A stretch of 64,000 bases of DNA. It comes from Sthenelais limicola. Taxonomy: Eukaryota > Annelida > Polychaeta > Phyllodocida > Sigalionidae. The stretch covers positions 138,879,972 to 138,943,971 of the forward strand of contig OW804096.1 of assembly GCA_942159475.1 (NCBI GenBank), read 5' to 3'. Within the stretch, counting starts at the first letter, position 1, and each line of letters starts with the position of its first letter. This document shows, in pieces, positions 1 through 11,776 of this stretch. Under the pieces are notes generated by a model, which saw only the letters and a list, made by a program, of their open reading frames with translations, did not search any database and was not told the DNA's origin. A program made the position numbers and the translations under genes.

Positions 1-167
1 AGAGGGAAAGCCTCCCGCTCCAAACCGCAAACTGTCATAATGATCCTATTAGGACCGGGAAAAAACATTAGGGTCCCTCATCCTGTCCCAGAAAAGTCAT
101 TAATGCAGTAGGTGTCCAATCACTGACATACCATTCTTATCTGATCTGAGAGTCTGAGCGTAGACTG
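1..167 (-). mobile_element. MITE-B copy, cut by window start
   Basis: Reads gagggaaagcctcccgctcc to tagactg; the left end lies outside the window. Confidence 0.75.
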
Positions 168-172
168 TATCA

Positions 173-199
173 ATTGTGCATTTTCTATAAATCTGACCC
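173..199 (+). mobile_element. MITE-A solo terminus
   Basis: attgtgcattttctataa to ctgaccc directly follows a B element end. Confidence 0.55.
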
Positions 200-481
200 A
201 CCTAGGATTACATTTCTAGGTAGAATGCCCCCGCATTTACAAAGCTCGTTGGTAAAATAGCGATCCACTAACGGCAGAAAAACAGCAGAATGCCCCAGGC
301 AAGTGTCGGGACATACTATAGAAAATTGTCGAAATTGATAGAAGTTTTGGCAAAGGTTGCCCTCCATGTTCTGTTTTCTTCTCAAAGTGCCCGGCTCAAG
401 GACTCCCATTTGTAGACACTCGAGTACTTAAATTGATTGTGTTTCTTGTTTGCGCGATTTATGTATCACTACTGCCAAATA

Positions 482-829
482 GGGGGTTTGCATGTCTCAC
501 TGCGCATGTCATTGCAGTGCATGCTGGGATAGATTCAGTTGAAATCTGACATACAAAATTTTAATATTTAGCAACATTTTTATCGAAAATTGCAAGAATG
601 TTTTCACCAATATCACAATTTGTATAAATGATCTATGAAAACCAAATGCATGATGGGAAATATGGGGGCTTGTGTTATGGAAACATGTATAACACGTGGA
701 TATTGACATTATAGCTTTGATAAATATTCCATGCTGAACATGACATGTTTTCTATAGATTTTACATAGTACCATTAGTCCCATAATTCAATGCGAATCAA
801 GATTCAAAATGGCGGCTATGCAAGTCCCC
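482..829 (+). mobile_element. MITE-C copy, full length
   Basis: TA|GGGGGTTTGCATG... to ...TATGCAAGTCCCC|TA, about 348 bp, containing tgcatgatgggaaa. Confidence 0.82.
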
Positions 830-993
830 TATTGTAACCAGAATATGCAATTGTCTAATGTGGATCGGAGGATTTGAATTGTGTCAATACCAGGAGCCTG
901 CATCTGATGCTTTACTTGGCTGTTGAGGTGGAGATCGCCCTCCCAATTTGTCCTGCGTCAATCTTGTTGTTGTTGGGGAATAAATTGATATAT

Positions 994-1589
994 GGGTCAG
1001 ATTTTCAGAAAATGTACAATTCAACTTCGCCAATCTCCTCAAATAGCCACAATTTTAGATGAAAATAAAGTTTAAAATACAGTTCAACCTAAGGCCCCCA
1101 AAAAAAATAGGTGTGTTTCCGATTTACCCCCCCTACCTAGAAAAACCTTACCCTACCTAAAAAAATTTTTACCATACCTGATTTTTTCCCCATCATATCT
1201 TACTTTTTTTGGATTTTTTGACAAAAAAAGCTTATAAAAGCAGGAAAACTGGTTTTCCTAACTCGGAACTGTCAAAAGGCACATTTCCCATGTTCAAAAC
1301 AACTATTGTTATGAAAAAGACATTTTTTTCAGTTCCTGGGAGGTTGTTTCCAAACAAAAAAAATTGACAAAAAAAAAAAAGTTACCACCCCCCCCCACCA
1401 ACCTAGTTTTCAGCCAGATAAATCGGAAACACACCTATTTTTTTTTGGCCTAACCAAACAGATTGCTAGAATCAATACAATGCCAAATATACTCAAATTT
1501 ACTTAGTATTGACCAAATTTCAGCCTTATTTAACAGAGTTTACTGAAAGTATACAGCTTCCAATTGTACATTTTCTGAAAATCTGACCC
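994..1589 (-). mobile_element. MITE-A copy, type I, carrying nested MITE-D
   Basis: Both termini are intact and the body is split at caaccTAA by a D element (1093-1450). Reuniting the flanks restores the usual MITE-A sequence (caacctaaccaaacag). Confidence 0.85.
1093..1450 (+). mobile_element. MITE-D copy (Tourist/Harbinger-like), nested in MITE-A
   Basis: 358 bp, TAA|GGCCCCCAAAAAAAATAGG to ATTTTTTTTTGGCC|TAA. The TAA duplication and GGCC ends match the PIF/Harbinger Tourist pattern. Confidence 0.82.
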
Positions 1590-2048
1590 TTATATTCATA
1601 TATTGAACTTAGAAATGATCACTTACGTCGAAATTAACACTGCATGTGGTGATTCCTTTAAAGGGTACCAATCTAACAGTGAATTTCTCTCTGTTAAAAC
1701 GAGTGTTGTAGTGACTTCTTCCTTTTGTAAGAGATATAATTTACATAAAAATTATGTAATCTTTATGTGAATCATACTACATTTCACTATAAGAGTCTGT
1801 CCGCAATGTTGAGGTGTTCAGGTTAGTGAGTTATCCCTACTATTGGACTATTCAAGAAGTGCCTTCACTCACTATATTATTGTCAAGGTGAATGATTGGA
1901 TCCACTTGTCCACAAGTACAGGATTTACTGTAGGTTTATGTGAAAGAGTGCTGATGTTGTTTTGTCTTTCACCTGACATGTTTGCGTCTGACTGTAGGCA
2001 GTAAACGTCCACAGTGTGAACTCATGTTGGAGTCTCCCTGAGGAGATG
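1590..2048. other. No feature recognised
   Basis: AT-rich DNA between a MITE-A and a GA tract; no exon, TIR or repeat seen. Confidence 0.5.
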
Positions 2049-2400
2049 TTGAAGGAGGAGAAGGAGAAGGGGGTAAAGAAGGAGGGGGAGGAGGAGAAGG
2101 GGGTAAAGAAGGAGGGGGAGGAGGAGAAGGAGGAAGGGTAAAGAAGGAGGGGGAGGGGGAGGAGGGGGTGGAGGAGAGAGGAAGGAGGAGGGGGTAAAGA
2201 TGGAGAAGGGGAGGAGAAGAAGAAGAAGAAGGAGGGGAGAGGTAGGACGGAGGAGGAGAAGGGAGTAATGAAAGAGGAGGAGGAGAAAAGAAGAAGGAGG
2301 AGGAGGGGGAGGAGATAGATGGGAAGGAGGAGGAGAAGGGGGTAAAGAAGGAGAAGAGGAGAAGAAGAAGAAGAAGAAGAAAGAGAAGGAGAAGGGGCTG
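2049..2400 (+). repeat. GA-rich microsatellite (GGAGGAGAAG)n
   Basis: Purine-only tract with units such as gggggtaaagaaggag. Antisense Pro/Leu/Ser-rich ORFs here are artefacts. Confidence 0.92.
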
Positions 2401-2664
2401 ATAGTGAAGTAGGGGGGACAGAACGAGGGAGAAGAGACCCTTTGACAGCCCTTTGACCCACATGTTGTTTCTAAAGTACGGTATTGCTAGAGATGTGGTG
2501 GCTTGGAAAGTGTGGGCGATATTATGTGTTTTGTACTAGTACCTGGTGGCCTGTATTTTCTTCTCATATTTTGGCACAAAGCCAACTGAACACACAGAGT
2601 GGTCAGTGTTTACTGCTGTCTCCAATTATTTAAATCCAGCTCATACATGTATTATTTATGATAT

Positions 2665-2900
2665 GGGTCAGATTTTCAGAATATGTACAATTGCCAGCTG
2701 TACACATTTAGTAATTTCTGCTAAATTCTGCTAAAAATATGATACATTTTGGGTATATCTGAGTATATTTGGTATCGCATTGATTTAAAGTAACATTTCT
2801 GTTATGGTTAACAGCATTTTGAAGCTCATTTCTATCTTAAATGTGAGTTATTTGAGAGGATTGGTGAAGGCGAATTGTACATTTTCTGAAAATCTGACCC
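2665..2900 (+). mobile_element. MITE-A copy, type III
   Basis: Full length with both inverted termini; ATAT on each side. Confidence 0.85.
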
Positions 2901-3285
2901 ATATCACATTTTATATATTATGTTATCAATTAAATTTGAATAGTAAACGAAGTGAATAAATGTTTTACATTGACTGCATTTCATAATAAGAAACTATTGA
3001 TCTAAACCTTTTATATAAGTTAATTAATTAATAATACTAGTATCATTTATTTATCAATACGTCAAAGTGAAAGGGAACGTGCCTATTATCAATATCTAGA
3101 ACCACCCAAAAAAGACCAGGGCAAATCATATCTAATATTAATTTTAGATTAAATAAAGATTATAAGACACATTTAAATAACAATAGATTTGATTTGCATT
3201 TCCATTATATACTCACTTATACTTCCGAGGCAAGCCTACCATTCTCTTTCACAAGTCCAGAAAAACATCTATACATAACCTATAT

Positions 3286-3520
3286 GGGTGAAGTCACCAG
3301 AAAATGTACAATCAGCAGCTCTGCACATTTAGCAAATTCGCCTAAATTAGACTGAAAATGATCAATAAAATACAACGTACATCTGAGCATACATTTGGTA
3401 TTGTTTTGATTCAAGAAATCTGTTTGGTTATGTCATTTTTAAAGTCATTCTTATCACAAATTTGTATCATTTTAGATGATATTTTGAAGGTGAATTGTAC
3501 ATTTTTGGACGTCCCGACCC
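3286..3520 (+). mobile_element. MITE-A copy with variant left terminus
   Basis: The left end is GGGTGAAGTCACCAGAAAAT. The right end is diverged (ttttggacgtcccgaccc). The core is type IV-like. Confidence 0.75.
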
Positions 3521-3716
3521 ATTTAATAATACATACTAAAGGCAACACATTATAAAGCCTGCCCTGTCCTATATCCCCTATACATATTCTCATAGGATCG
3601 TGTCCAAACATCTTAGTTGGAATCGGATTGACTTTTTACCTGAATCTATTTGTACAAGCCTTGTGCCTGAGCCCAGTGTATATGTATAGAGGGGAGACAG
3701 GCTATCCCCTCTATCA

Positions 3717-3950
3717 GGTCAGCTTTCCAGAAAATGTACAATTCAACTTCGCCAATCTTCTCAAATAACCCAAATTTCAGATGAAAATAAAGTTCAAAAT
3801 ACAGTTCAACCTAACCAAACAGATTGCTAGAATCAATGTAATGCCGAATATACTCGAATTTACCTAGTATAGACCAAATTGCAGCCTAATTTAGCAGAAT
3901 TTACTAAATGTGTACAGCTGCCAATTGTACATTTTCTGAAAATCTGGCCC
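3717..3950 (-). mobile_element. MITE-A copy, type I
   Basis: Left terminus mutated (ggtcagctttccagaaaatg); right terminus ends ctggccc. Confidence 0.8.
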
Positions 3951-4003
3951 ATATACATATTGCTGCAACAGGTGTCGCTGCATCAGATTCACGTATCTGA
4001 TAT

Positions 4004-4238
4004 GGGTCAGATCTTCAGAAAATGTACAATTGGCAGCTCTACATTTTTAGGATATCATCCTAAATTAGGCTGAAAAATGAAGAATACCGGGTATAGCTGA
4101 GTATATTTGGTATCGCATTGATTTAATGTATCAGTTCTGTTATATTAAACTGCATTTTGAAGCTCATTCTTGTCTTAAATGGGAGTTATTTGAGAGGATT
4201 GGTGAAGGTGAGTTGTACATTTTCTGAAGATCTGGCCC
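4004..4238 (+). mobile_element. MITE-A copy, type III
   Basis: Full length; ATAT on both sides; only 53 bp from the previous copy. Confidence 0.85.
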
Positions 4239-4337
4239 ATATTGAGTGTGTGTTCTGGCTTGGTGTTCTCAGGTCTTAGCACAGGTAAGACAGGGCCAAG
4301 TCTGTCTTAGCGTCTATAAGCCTAACTCTGTGCATAT

Positions 4338-4525
4338 GTGAGTCAAGTCATCAGGAAATGTACAATTTGCCTTTACCAATCCTCTCAAAAAACCCACATT
4401 TAAGACGTTAATCAGGTTCAAAATACAGTTCAACTTAACCAGACAGATTTATTGAATGAATACAATACAGAATACACTCAGATGTACCCAATATTTATCA
4501 ATTTTCACTCTAATTTAGCAGAATA
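4338..4525 (-). mobile_element. MITE-A copy, type II, right end lost
   Basis: Starts gtgagtcaagtcatcaggaa, a variant-type terminus. Homology stops after ttagcagaata. Confidence 0.7.
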
Positions 4526-4998
4526 GCCCCCTTTACGAACTCCGTCGCCAGTGCGTACCAGTGACTGCGGGATTAACTTTTACTCCTGTGCGCATGCCCA
4601 GTCCAGTTGCCTCACCTAGCTATGCGGGCCAAACCGTGCACCTCCACCCCGTCTGCCAGTGGACGTGCAGGGGTGGTAGGAGCACACGGCCTCTGGGCCA
4701 CTGCAGGCCGTACACCTACGCTTACTTGTTTTGGTTGATACACTCTTACAAAAGTTGCCATATACTATAATCTAGCGGATAAAATGTTCTCTTATTAAGC
4801 ATGACCAATCTTAACATGTCATTTAATAATATTGGATAGCTTACAGTACCATACAATAACTCAAATTCTGAGAGAAAAAGGAGAAAGTTAGAAGCCTATG
4901 GTTAATACATAAGGCTTCTGTGTGTTGCCCGCCTAGCACTTAGTTTGGGACGTTTCCACCGCTCTCTGTATGGCGCTGCTGTTAATATGTAATATGCC

Positions 4999-5052
4999 CT
5001 ATTTGAGAGATGTGTAGAAGTGTAGGTTGTGCATTTTCTGAAAATCTGACCC
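4999..5052 (-). mobile_element. MITE-A fragment, type II end
   Basis: Only the last 54 bp, tttgagagatgtgtagaa to ctgaccc. Confidence 0.65.
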
Positions 5053-5268
5053 ATGTATTGGTTAAATCGCCATAGACAGGCCCGAGTCTGTGTTAGAGTC
5101 TATAAACTTATAGATGTACAATTACATAATACAAGGTCAGACTAGTAGCAGAAAATAAATTAAATGGTTTATATTTGAAGTTGAATCATTGGTTCAATCA
5201 TGTAATTACCAGTAATACAGGTCCATGTTTATGTAGAATATATAATTTAAGGACTACTCTCTGCATGT

Positions 5269-5448
5269 GGGTCAGATTTTCTGAAAATGCAAATTAGAGT
5301 GAAAAATGATAAAATACTAGGTGTATCTGAGTGTATTCTGTATTGTATTCATTACGTATTCATATTTTGAACCTGATTGTCTTCTTAAATTTGGTTTATT
5401 TTAGAGGATTGGTGAAGGCCTATTGTACATTATCTGGCGACTTGGCTC
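5269..5448 (+). mobile_element. MITE-A copy, type II, internally deleted
   Basis: About 50 bp after the left terminus are missing. The right end resembles the variant terminus (ctggcgacttggctc). Confidence 0.7.
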
Positions 5449-5619
5449 ATGTATACATGTATTGGATAGGATGAATTACAGTTGTACAGTTGTATATAAG
5501 GTCAAATTGAAAGCAGAAAACATAATTATAATTGGTGTATATTTGAGGTAATTATTGGTGTAACTGCCAGTATGTCAATTATGCCTTATGTATAAGGTTT
5601 ACTCAGTACATAAATCATA

Positions 5620-5747
5620 AATACTGGGTATATTTGGTATTGCAATGATTCAAAGAATCTGTTCATTTATGTTGTAATTTGAATTGCATTAGTGTCTTAA
5701 ATAAGTGTTATTTAACTTCAAGAGGATTGAAAAAGGCGATCTGACCC
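5620..5747 (+). mobile_element. MITE-A fragment
   Basis: The core from aatactgggtatattt to the right end is present, but the inner right terminus is deleted (gaaaaaggcgatctgaccc). Confidence 0.6.
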
Positions 5748-5854
5748 ACATGTATCGGAAAGGATCAATAAAGTTTGTACAATTGCACAATATGAGGTCA
5801 AATTGATAACAGCAATATTATTGCTTTAACTATACAGTAAGACAGCCTCAACAT

Positions 5855-5890
5855 GGGTTAGGCCGTCAAAATATGTACAATTGCCACCAT
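5855..5890 (+). mobile_element. MITE-A left-end fragment
   Basis: gggttaggccgtcaaaatat and a few following bases match the left terminus only. Confidence 0.45.
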
Positions 5891-6055
5891 TCACAAACAT
5901 AACAAAATAGCTGGGATTCAGAACCATTTTGTTCTGTATTAGAACACAGAATTTTAGAACATAGAATTTTACCACAGTATACTATAATAGATAATCTTAA
6001 AATGTATTAAAAGGCCTGCTTGCAGTTGCACATATCATGGCGACTTCATGTATAT

Positions 6056-6288
6056 GGGTGAAGTCACCAGAAAATGTACAATCGGCAGTTCTACACATTT
6101 AGCAAATTCTGCTAAATTAGCTTGAAACGATACATCTTAGGTATATCTGAGTGTATTCTGTATTGCGTTGATTCCACTTATCTTTTGGGTTATATTGACC
6201 TACATTTTGTACCTTATTGTTATTTTTAATTTGGGTTATTGGAGAGGATTGGTGAAGGCGATTTGTACATCTTCCTACGATTTCACCT
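6056..6288 (+). mobile_element. MITE-A copy with variant termini at both ends
   Basis: Left GGGTGAAGTCACCAGAAAAT and right cttcctacgatttcacct: both ends belong to the variant terminus class. Confidence 0.75.
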
Positions 6289-6300
6289 ATTTACCAATAA

Positions 6301-6583
6301 GGCCAAAAAAGTGGGTTTGTTTCTGATTTATATCAGCTGAAAACTAGCAGTGGAGGAGTGGTAACACTTTTAAAGAAACCCCTTTTCAGGAACTGGAAAA
6401 ACTATTCTATTTCGTAACAATATTTGTTTTAAACAAGAAATGTACCTTTTCAGGATTTTCCGGACTTGTTGGTGTTCCTGCTTTCATAAGATTTTTCTTG
6501 TCAAAAATGAAAACAAAATAATAGGCAAGATCAATAAAACTTTAGTTTTAGTTTAATCAGAAACACGTCTTTTTTATTTGGCC
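6301..6583 (-). mobile_element. MITE-D copy, diverged
   Basis: TAA|GGCCAAAAAAGTGGG to TTTTTATTTGGCC|TAA; shorter and more decayed than the other two. Confidence 0.75.
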
Positions 6584-6768
6584 TAATCCCATCTAGGGGT
6601 GGGGAAGGTTGACGCTTTGATGGCCATAAATTCCTGAGACACATAATCTGTTAATTCTACACTTGGGGAATGTGCTGCATGCCCTTTTACACTACATAGA
6701 GACCCCCTGTTCTGCCCTCTGGCTTCCTGAGGTCATTGCCCTTTTTTAACAAGGTCACGCACCTATAT

Positions 6769-7003
6769 GGGTCAGATTTTCAGAAAATGAACAATTGGCA
6801 GCTCTACACATTTAGGAAATTCTCCTAAATTAGGCTGCAATTTGGCTAATATTAGGTAAATTCGGGTATATTTGGCATTGCTTTGATCCTAGCAATCTGT
6901 CTGGTTAGGTTGAACTGTATTTTGAACTTTATTTTCGTCTGAAATTTGGGTTATTTGAGAGGATTGGCGAAGTTGAATTGTACATTTTCTGAAAATCTGA
7001 CCC
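6769..7003 (+). mobile_element. MITE-A copy, type I
   Basis: Full length, ATAT on both sides. Confidence 0.88.
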
Positions 7004-7123
7004 ATATATAGTATTAATACTTAAAGATTCATCAAGAATACAAACGAAAATAGATGGCAACATCGAGATGTACCTATAGTTTGGCACTGTATTCCTTAAC
7101 AGGAAAGGGGGAATAATATGGAG

Positions 7124-7152
7124 CAATTGTACATTTTCTGAAAATCTGGCCC
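7124..7152 (+). mobile_element. MITE-A solo terminus
   Basis: Only the right terminal repeat remains, caattgtacattttctgaa to ctggccc. Confidence 0.6.
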
Positions 7153-7199
7153 AGATACAAGTTACATCTAGGGATGTTTAATTGTGGCTATTTCTCGTA

Positions 7200-7346
7200 T
7201 GGATCAGGCATAAAAAAACGTACAATTCATCTTCACTAATCCTCTCAAATACGTCAAATTTAAGAGAAAGATGTGGTTCAAAATAATACAGTTCAACATA
7301 ACCCAACAGAGCTTTTGAATCAACGCAATAGCGAATATAACAGTCA
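7200..7346 (-). mobile_element. MITE-A copy, truncated
   Basis: Left end diverged (ggatcaggcataaaaaaacg); homology ends near gaatataacag. Confidence 0.6.
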
Positions 7347-7437
7347 AAACATTACGGAGACTCGTTGGAGAGGCTTTCTCCATCTCGTTCAATTAAAAAA
7401 CAGACAAGGAAACCTTAAACTGACTAATTAATCTACT

Positions 7438-7472
7438 GTAAACGAAACACAACTATTTGTTTTGGCCTGATT
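7438..7472 (-). mobile_element. MITE-D terminal fragment
   Basis: gaaacacaactatttgtttt then ggcctga resembles the D right end. Confidence 0.45.
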
Positions 7473-7629
7473 GCCCTGAAAATCTCCCAAATGCCCCCGA
7501 GAAAGTGACGTTTGTTATTTTCCTAAAGGAAAACATGGAAACATGGCTTATCAGACTCCCTTAATTGTTGGTGATTGCTTTGCTCAGATTTTGTTTTTGT
7601 GTCCCTTGCCCGGTTGTTGGCAAACATGT

Positions 7630-7864
7630 GGGTTAGATTTTCAGAAAATGCACAATCTACAGTTCTACACATCTCTCAAATTCTGCTAAATTAGAGTGAG
7701 AATTGATAAATACTAGGTACATCTGAGTATATACTGTATTGTATTCATTCAATAAATCTGTCTGGTTATGTTGAACTATATTTTGAACCTGATTTTCGTC
7801 TTAAATGTGGGTTATTTAAGAGGATTGGTGAAGGCCAACTGTACATTTTCTGAAAATGTGACCC
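7630..7864 (+). mobile_element. MITE-A copy, type II
   Basis: Full length; left terminus has gggttag, right has aaatgtgaccc. Confidence 0.85.
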
Positions 7865-8109
7865 ATATGTGATCTACACCTTCCGTCCTTGATCATCTAT
7901 GATAGATTACATCATCTGAAAAAGTCAACGATTTCTAAAATTCTTTTATTTTTTCTTTGATTTGATGGCAAGCGGAGATAAAGTACACATCACTACAGAG
8001 GTGGTTTTCTATGATAAGAAAGAATCAATCTTCGCGGTCTGTGGTCTACCGTATTTCCTTAAATAGACGTCCGGGTTTCTATAGCAATTAGTTAATAACT
8101 TGTACTATA

Positions 8110-8145
8110 AACTCTAGGTCCAAACCCTTAAATCAGATAAGAATG
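8110..8145 (+). mobile_element. MITE-B left-end fragment
   Basis: aactctaggtccaaaccctt then diverges after gataagaatg. Confidence 0.5.
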
Positions 8146-8671
8146 TAGCCATCTCAGACGACCTAGCTTGTATATTACTAGGTCGTCAATAGGAATCGCT
8201 AGAATCAGGGCAGTTGAAAGTTCTGAGAAGATTTTTGTCCGATTTTTAGCATTTTTTGGTCAAAAATTATGAAAAACGGATAATAATAATAAACAAAAGG
8301 GTACAAATCTATATTTTTCCTAAGGGTACATATGTTTGCTTTCCAAAAGTGAAGAATGAAAAAAAATGTGTTCAATTAATTACTGTGAATTGTTTATTAA
8401 AAAAACTTTATTTCGGCATGTTTTCGGCTTTGACCTACTTTTTCTCGGCCCGCACCAAAATTTGCAAATGTCATCAGGCATATTCTGATTGTACACATTC
8501 CAAGGATTAATTTGATGTATGGCACGTCTTGTTACCCTTTGGGTATGGGTCCCTGAAAATCTTAGCTCCTCTGCTGCTCTACTATCTAGTTTGCCCAGAG
8601 TAGTGTTTTCCAATTCAGTGTATGATGTAATTGGCAATTTATATGTAAGCTGTAAAACTGAATAAAAGTTG

Positions 8672-8693
8672 TTATATATATATATATATATAG
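8672..8693 (+). repeat. TA microsatellite
   Basis: About ten TA units. Confidence 0.9.
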
Positions 8694-8838
8694 ATAAGAA
8701 TGGTTTCTTGTCCTAGAACTCGGCGTTTTAATGGGAATATAATGACATTTTGCGGTCTTAATGGAATTATAATGGCGGTTTGAGGCGAGAGGCTTTCCCT
8801 TCATTTGAAGGGACTCTCTCAAGTTTGGGCTTAGACTG
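8690..8838 (+). mobile_element. MITE-B copy, left end missing
   Basis: Body from gataagaatggtttcttg to gggcttagactg; begins at a TA microsatellite. Confidence 0.7.
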
Positions 8839-8887
8839 TATACCTTATTTTCAAGGCCCAGCTTCTATTTGCGGTGATGGGGTATAT

Positions 8888-9120
8888 GGGTCAGATTTTC
8901 AGAAAATGCACAATCTACAGTTCTACACATCTCTTAAATTCTGCTAAATTAGAGTGAAAATTGATAAATACTAGGTATATCTGAGTATATTCTGTATTGT
9001 ATTCATTCAATAAATCTGTCTGGTTATGTTGAACTGAATTTTGAACCAGATTTTCCTCTTAAATTTAGGTTATTTGATTATTGGTGAAGGCCAATTGTAC
9101 ATTTTCTGACAATCTGACCC
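8888..9120 (+). mobile_element. MITE-A copy, type II
   Basis: Full length, ATAT on both sides. Confidence 0.87.
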
Positions 9121-9370
9121 ATATAGTAATAACAGTAAAGCGTTAATGGAGAAACAGTTCCATTCATTCCGTTTTACACATTACCTCTCCCAGAATACAT
9201 GTTCACAATAATTTGACTTTTACAATCGCCGTAAGGTCACCCTGTAAAGTATGTTGTAAATGTAACGATGCAATAGGGGGGTTTGCATTGATGTTTTCTT
9301 ATTTTATTTGCAAAAATAATGTGGAAAATGTGCCCCATGGGGTCAGGGATTTACAAAAATGTCATATTTT

Positions 9371-9437
9371 CCCCAATGCCCAGGGCATTCCCCAATGCCC
9401 AGGGCATTCCCCAATGCCCAGGGCATTCCCCAATACC
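9371..9437 (+). repeat. 19-bp minisatellite, about 3.5 units
   Basis: ccccaatgcccagggcatt in tandem; each unit contains the palindrome aatgcccagggcatt. Confidence 0.9.
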
Positions 9438-9579
9438 CCGCGGGTGGCAGTTGCAAATGTCTTGACCGTAAAAGAAATAAGAAAAAAGAATTGCACACAA
9501 TCTACATGAGTCAATGGTTAAAGGTTCATTTGAACAACATTTTGGAGGATTGTTTCTGGTTGTTATACAGGCTTCATAA

Positions 9580-9814
9580 GGGTGAGATTTTCAGAAAATG
9601 TACAATTGGCAGCTCTAAACATTTAGAAAATTCAGCTAAATTAGACTAAAGAATGATGAACACCGGGTATATCTGAGTATGTTTAGTATCGCATTGATTT
9701 AAAGTATCAGTTCTGTTATATTAGACTGCATTTTGAAGCTCATATTTGTCTTAAATGTGGGTTATTTGAGAGGATTGGTGAAGGTGAACTGTACATTTTC
9801 TGAAAATCTGACCC
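9580..9814 (+). mobile_element. MITE-A copy, type III
   Basis: Full length, duplication ATAA on both sides. Confidence 0.88.
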
Positions 9815-9825
9815 ATAAAAGTCCA

Positions 9826-10040
9826 CACTCTAGGCCCAAACCCTCAGATCAGATGAGAATGGTATGTCGGTGATTGGACGCCTACTTCGCTAATTGGTTT
9901 TCTGGCCTTGGACTTGGCGTTTTCATGAGAATATAATGACATTTTGCGGTCTTAATGGAATTATAATGGCACTTTGTGGTCTAAGGCGAGAGGCTGTCCC
10001 TTCGTTTAAAAGGAACTCTCTCAACTTTGGGCCTAGACTG
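9826..10040 (+). mobile_element. MITE-B copy, full length
   Basis: 215 bp, CACTCTAGGCCC to GGGCCTAGACTG, TCCA on both sides. Confidence 0.88.
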
Positions 10041-10268
10041 TCCACATAATATTTCGTGGAGTTTGACATTGTCACATATATCACACGTTGTATATCAACT
10101 AATGCTAGTTACTTTGATTGATTATATAAATGTTTAAAATACTGAGCTCGTTTTGATGACTGAAAACTACTTTTTGTAGGGTGTAGGGCCAGGCCTAAAC
10201 CGTACAAGATAATACCGAGGGGACCGGGAGGGAAAGTGATCTTCTGGCCGAGGTCTTACTGTAGATAT

Positions 10269-10879
10269 GGGTCAGATCTTCAGAAAATGTACAATTCACC
10301 TTCACCAATCCTTTCAAATAACCTAAATTTAAGTGAAAAGTGACGTTCAAAATGCAGGTTAACACAATAAAATAGATACTTTTAATCAACACAATGCCAA
10401 AGATACTCTGATATACCGATAATTTATCATTTTTCAGTCTAGTTTAACAGAAGTTACCAAATTTGTATAGTCTGTCTAGAAAGTAGTTGACACGTGATTC
10501 CTTAGTCCCTTTAAGGGGAGGGAAAAGTGGGAGATTTTGTATTTCTATTTATGACAAGGACTTGTCAACCCTTTGCCCAGCGAGTCGCCCATTGCAATCA
10601 ACCATGGGGAAACAGGGCCAGTATAATCAGCTCTGCCTTCCACCTAAGCAAAACAACAGCTGCTCCACATAGACCAGAGACAGGGCAATACAATGCAGCT
10701 GGATATTTGGCCATGGTCGGTCGCAAACGGTCATGGTCAGTCGCAAACGGCGATTCAAGGACCAAAGGTTTGAAGTCAAAACTCCCCCACTTTTCCCTCC
10801 CCTTAAAGGAATCACGTGTCAACTACTTTCTAGACAGACTATAGAGCTGCCGATTGTACATTTTCTGAAAATCTGACCC
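10269..10879 (-). mobile_element. MITE-A copy, type III, carrying nested MITE-E
   Basis: Both ends intact with ATAT flanks. It is interrupted inside the subterminal aatttgta|tagagctgcc region by element E at 10470-10839. Confidence 0.85.
10470..10839 (+). mobile_element. MITE-E copy nested in MITE-A
   Basis: TA|GTCTGTCTAGAAAGTAGTTG to its inverse |TA; inverted repeats of about 60 bp including cccctttaagg-type sequence. Inside, ggtcgcaaacgg is repeated. Confidence 0.83.
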
Positions 10880-10908
10880 ATATATATATTCACCTCACGC
10901 GTGACCTT

Positions 10909-10952
10909 TATGCAACCCATAATGCAATGGCATGCAACCCATAATGCAACGG
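10909..10952 (+). repeat. Short tandem duplication
   Basis: gcaacccataatgcaayggc occurs twice. Confidence 0.7.
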
Positions 10953-10997
10953 GCACTTCCGACTATGCACAGTCAGTCAGGTTCAGAAGGCAGTTTT

Positions 10998-11106
10998 GGA
11001 CCCCTAAATTTCAGGGGTCATTAACACTTTTAGCCTTAGTCTTAGCCTTGTGGTTAAGCTTATCACGGGATGTGGAATCGAGGAATGTGGCCGTCTGGAC
11101 CTGACT
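10998..11106 (+). repeat. Dispersed repeat F, copy 1
   Basis: gacccctaaatttcagggg... cttgtggttaagcttatc... ctggacctgactg is shared with 13385-13507. It begins with a short palindrome (acccctaaa...ttcaggggt). Confidence 0.65.
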
Positions 11107-11494
11107 GCAGTGGCATTTACAACTCCGCTATTACCCCCACGTTCCTTTGTCTACGGTCTAACATTCCGGACATTCTACGGGCAATCAAAGGGACATCTTT
11201 TTCAAGAGGCGCCTCCAATCTTTGAATTGATTCTTTGAGATGTGATAACGGCACTTGGTGGAATAGCCATTCATTAAACCTCAGGGCAGAGACCGTTCTA
11301 TACGCCTCCATGTCAAATAACTGGACTATTTGTTGTTAGGATGGTTTATATGGCCAATACATGTGATGGTGTTTGGTCATCATAAATAAACTTGTCTGTT
11401 GTTGGGGAGGAGGACGAGTCAAGGTTCTGCTCCAATTGTTTCGAGCTCAAATTTAAGAGACGGAGTAAAGTTGTGGCGTGGTGCTGCTGGTGGT
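11107..11494. other. No feature recognised
   Basis: Unique-looking, higher GC. Short ORFs on both strands without motifs. Confidence 0.45.
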
Positions 11495-11729
11495 GGGTCA
11501 GATTTTCAGAAAATGTACAATTGGCAGCTGTACACATTTAGTAAAATCTGCTAAATTAGGCTGCAATTTGGTCAATATTAGGTAAATTCGAGTATATTTG
11601 GCCTTGCATTGATTCTAGCTGTGTGTTTGGTTAGGTCGAATAGTATTTTGAACTTTATTTTCGTCTGAAATATGGTTTATTTGAGAAGATTGGTGAAGAT
11701 GAATTGTACATTTTCTGAAAATCTGACCC
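11495..11729 (+). mobile_element. MITE-A copy, type I
   Basis: Full length; duplication TGGT on both sides, informative because it is not the common ATAT. Confidence 0.88.
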
Positions 11730-11776
11730 TGGTGTTTATTGTAGATACAGTGGACCTCACTTAAAGCGGCATTGTC

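Noticed and set aside
1925..2463. Overlapping antisense Pro/Leu/Ser ORFs
   Set aside because: Shadow of the GA-rich microsatellite at 2049-2400.
10487..10844. ORFs of 61-105 codons on both strands
   Set aside because: They lie entirely within MITE-E and exist because of its inverted repeats.
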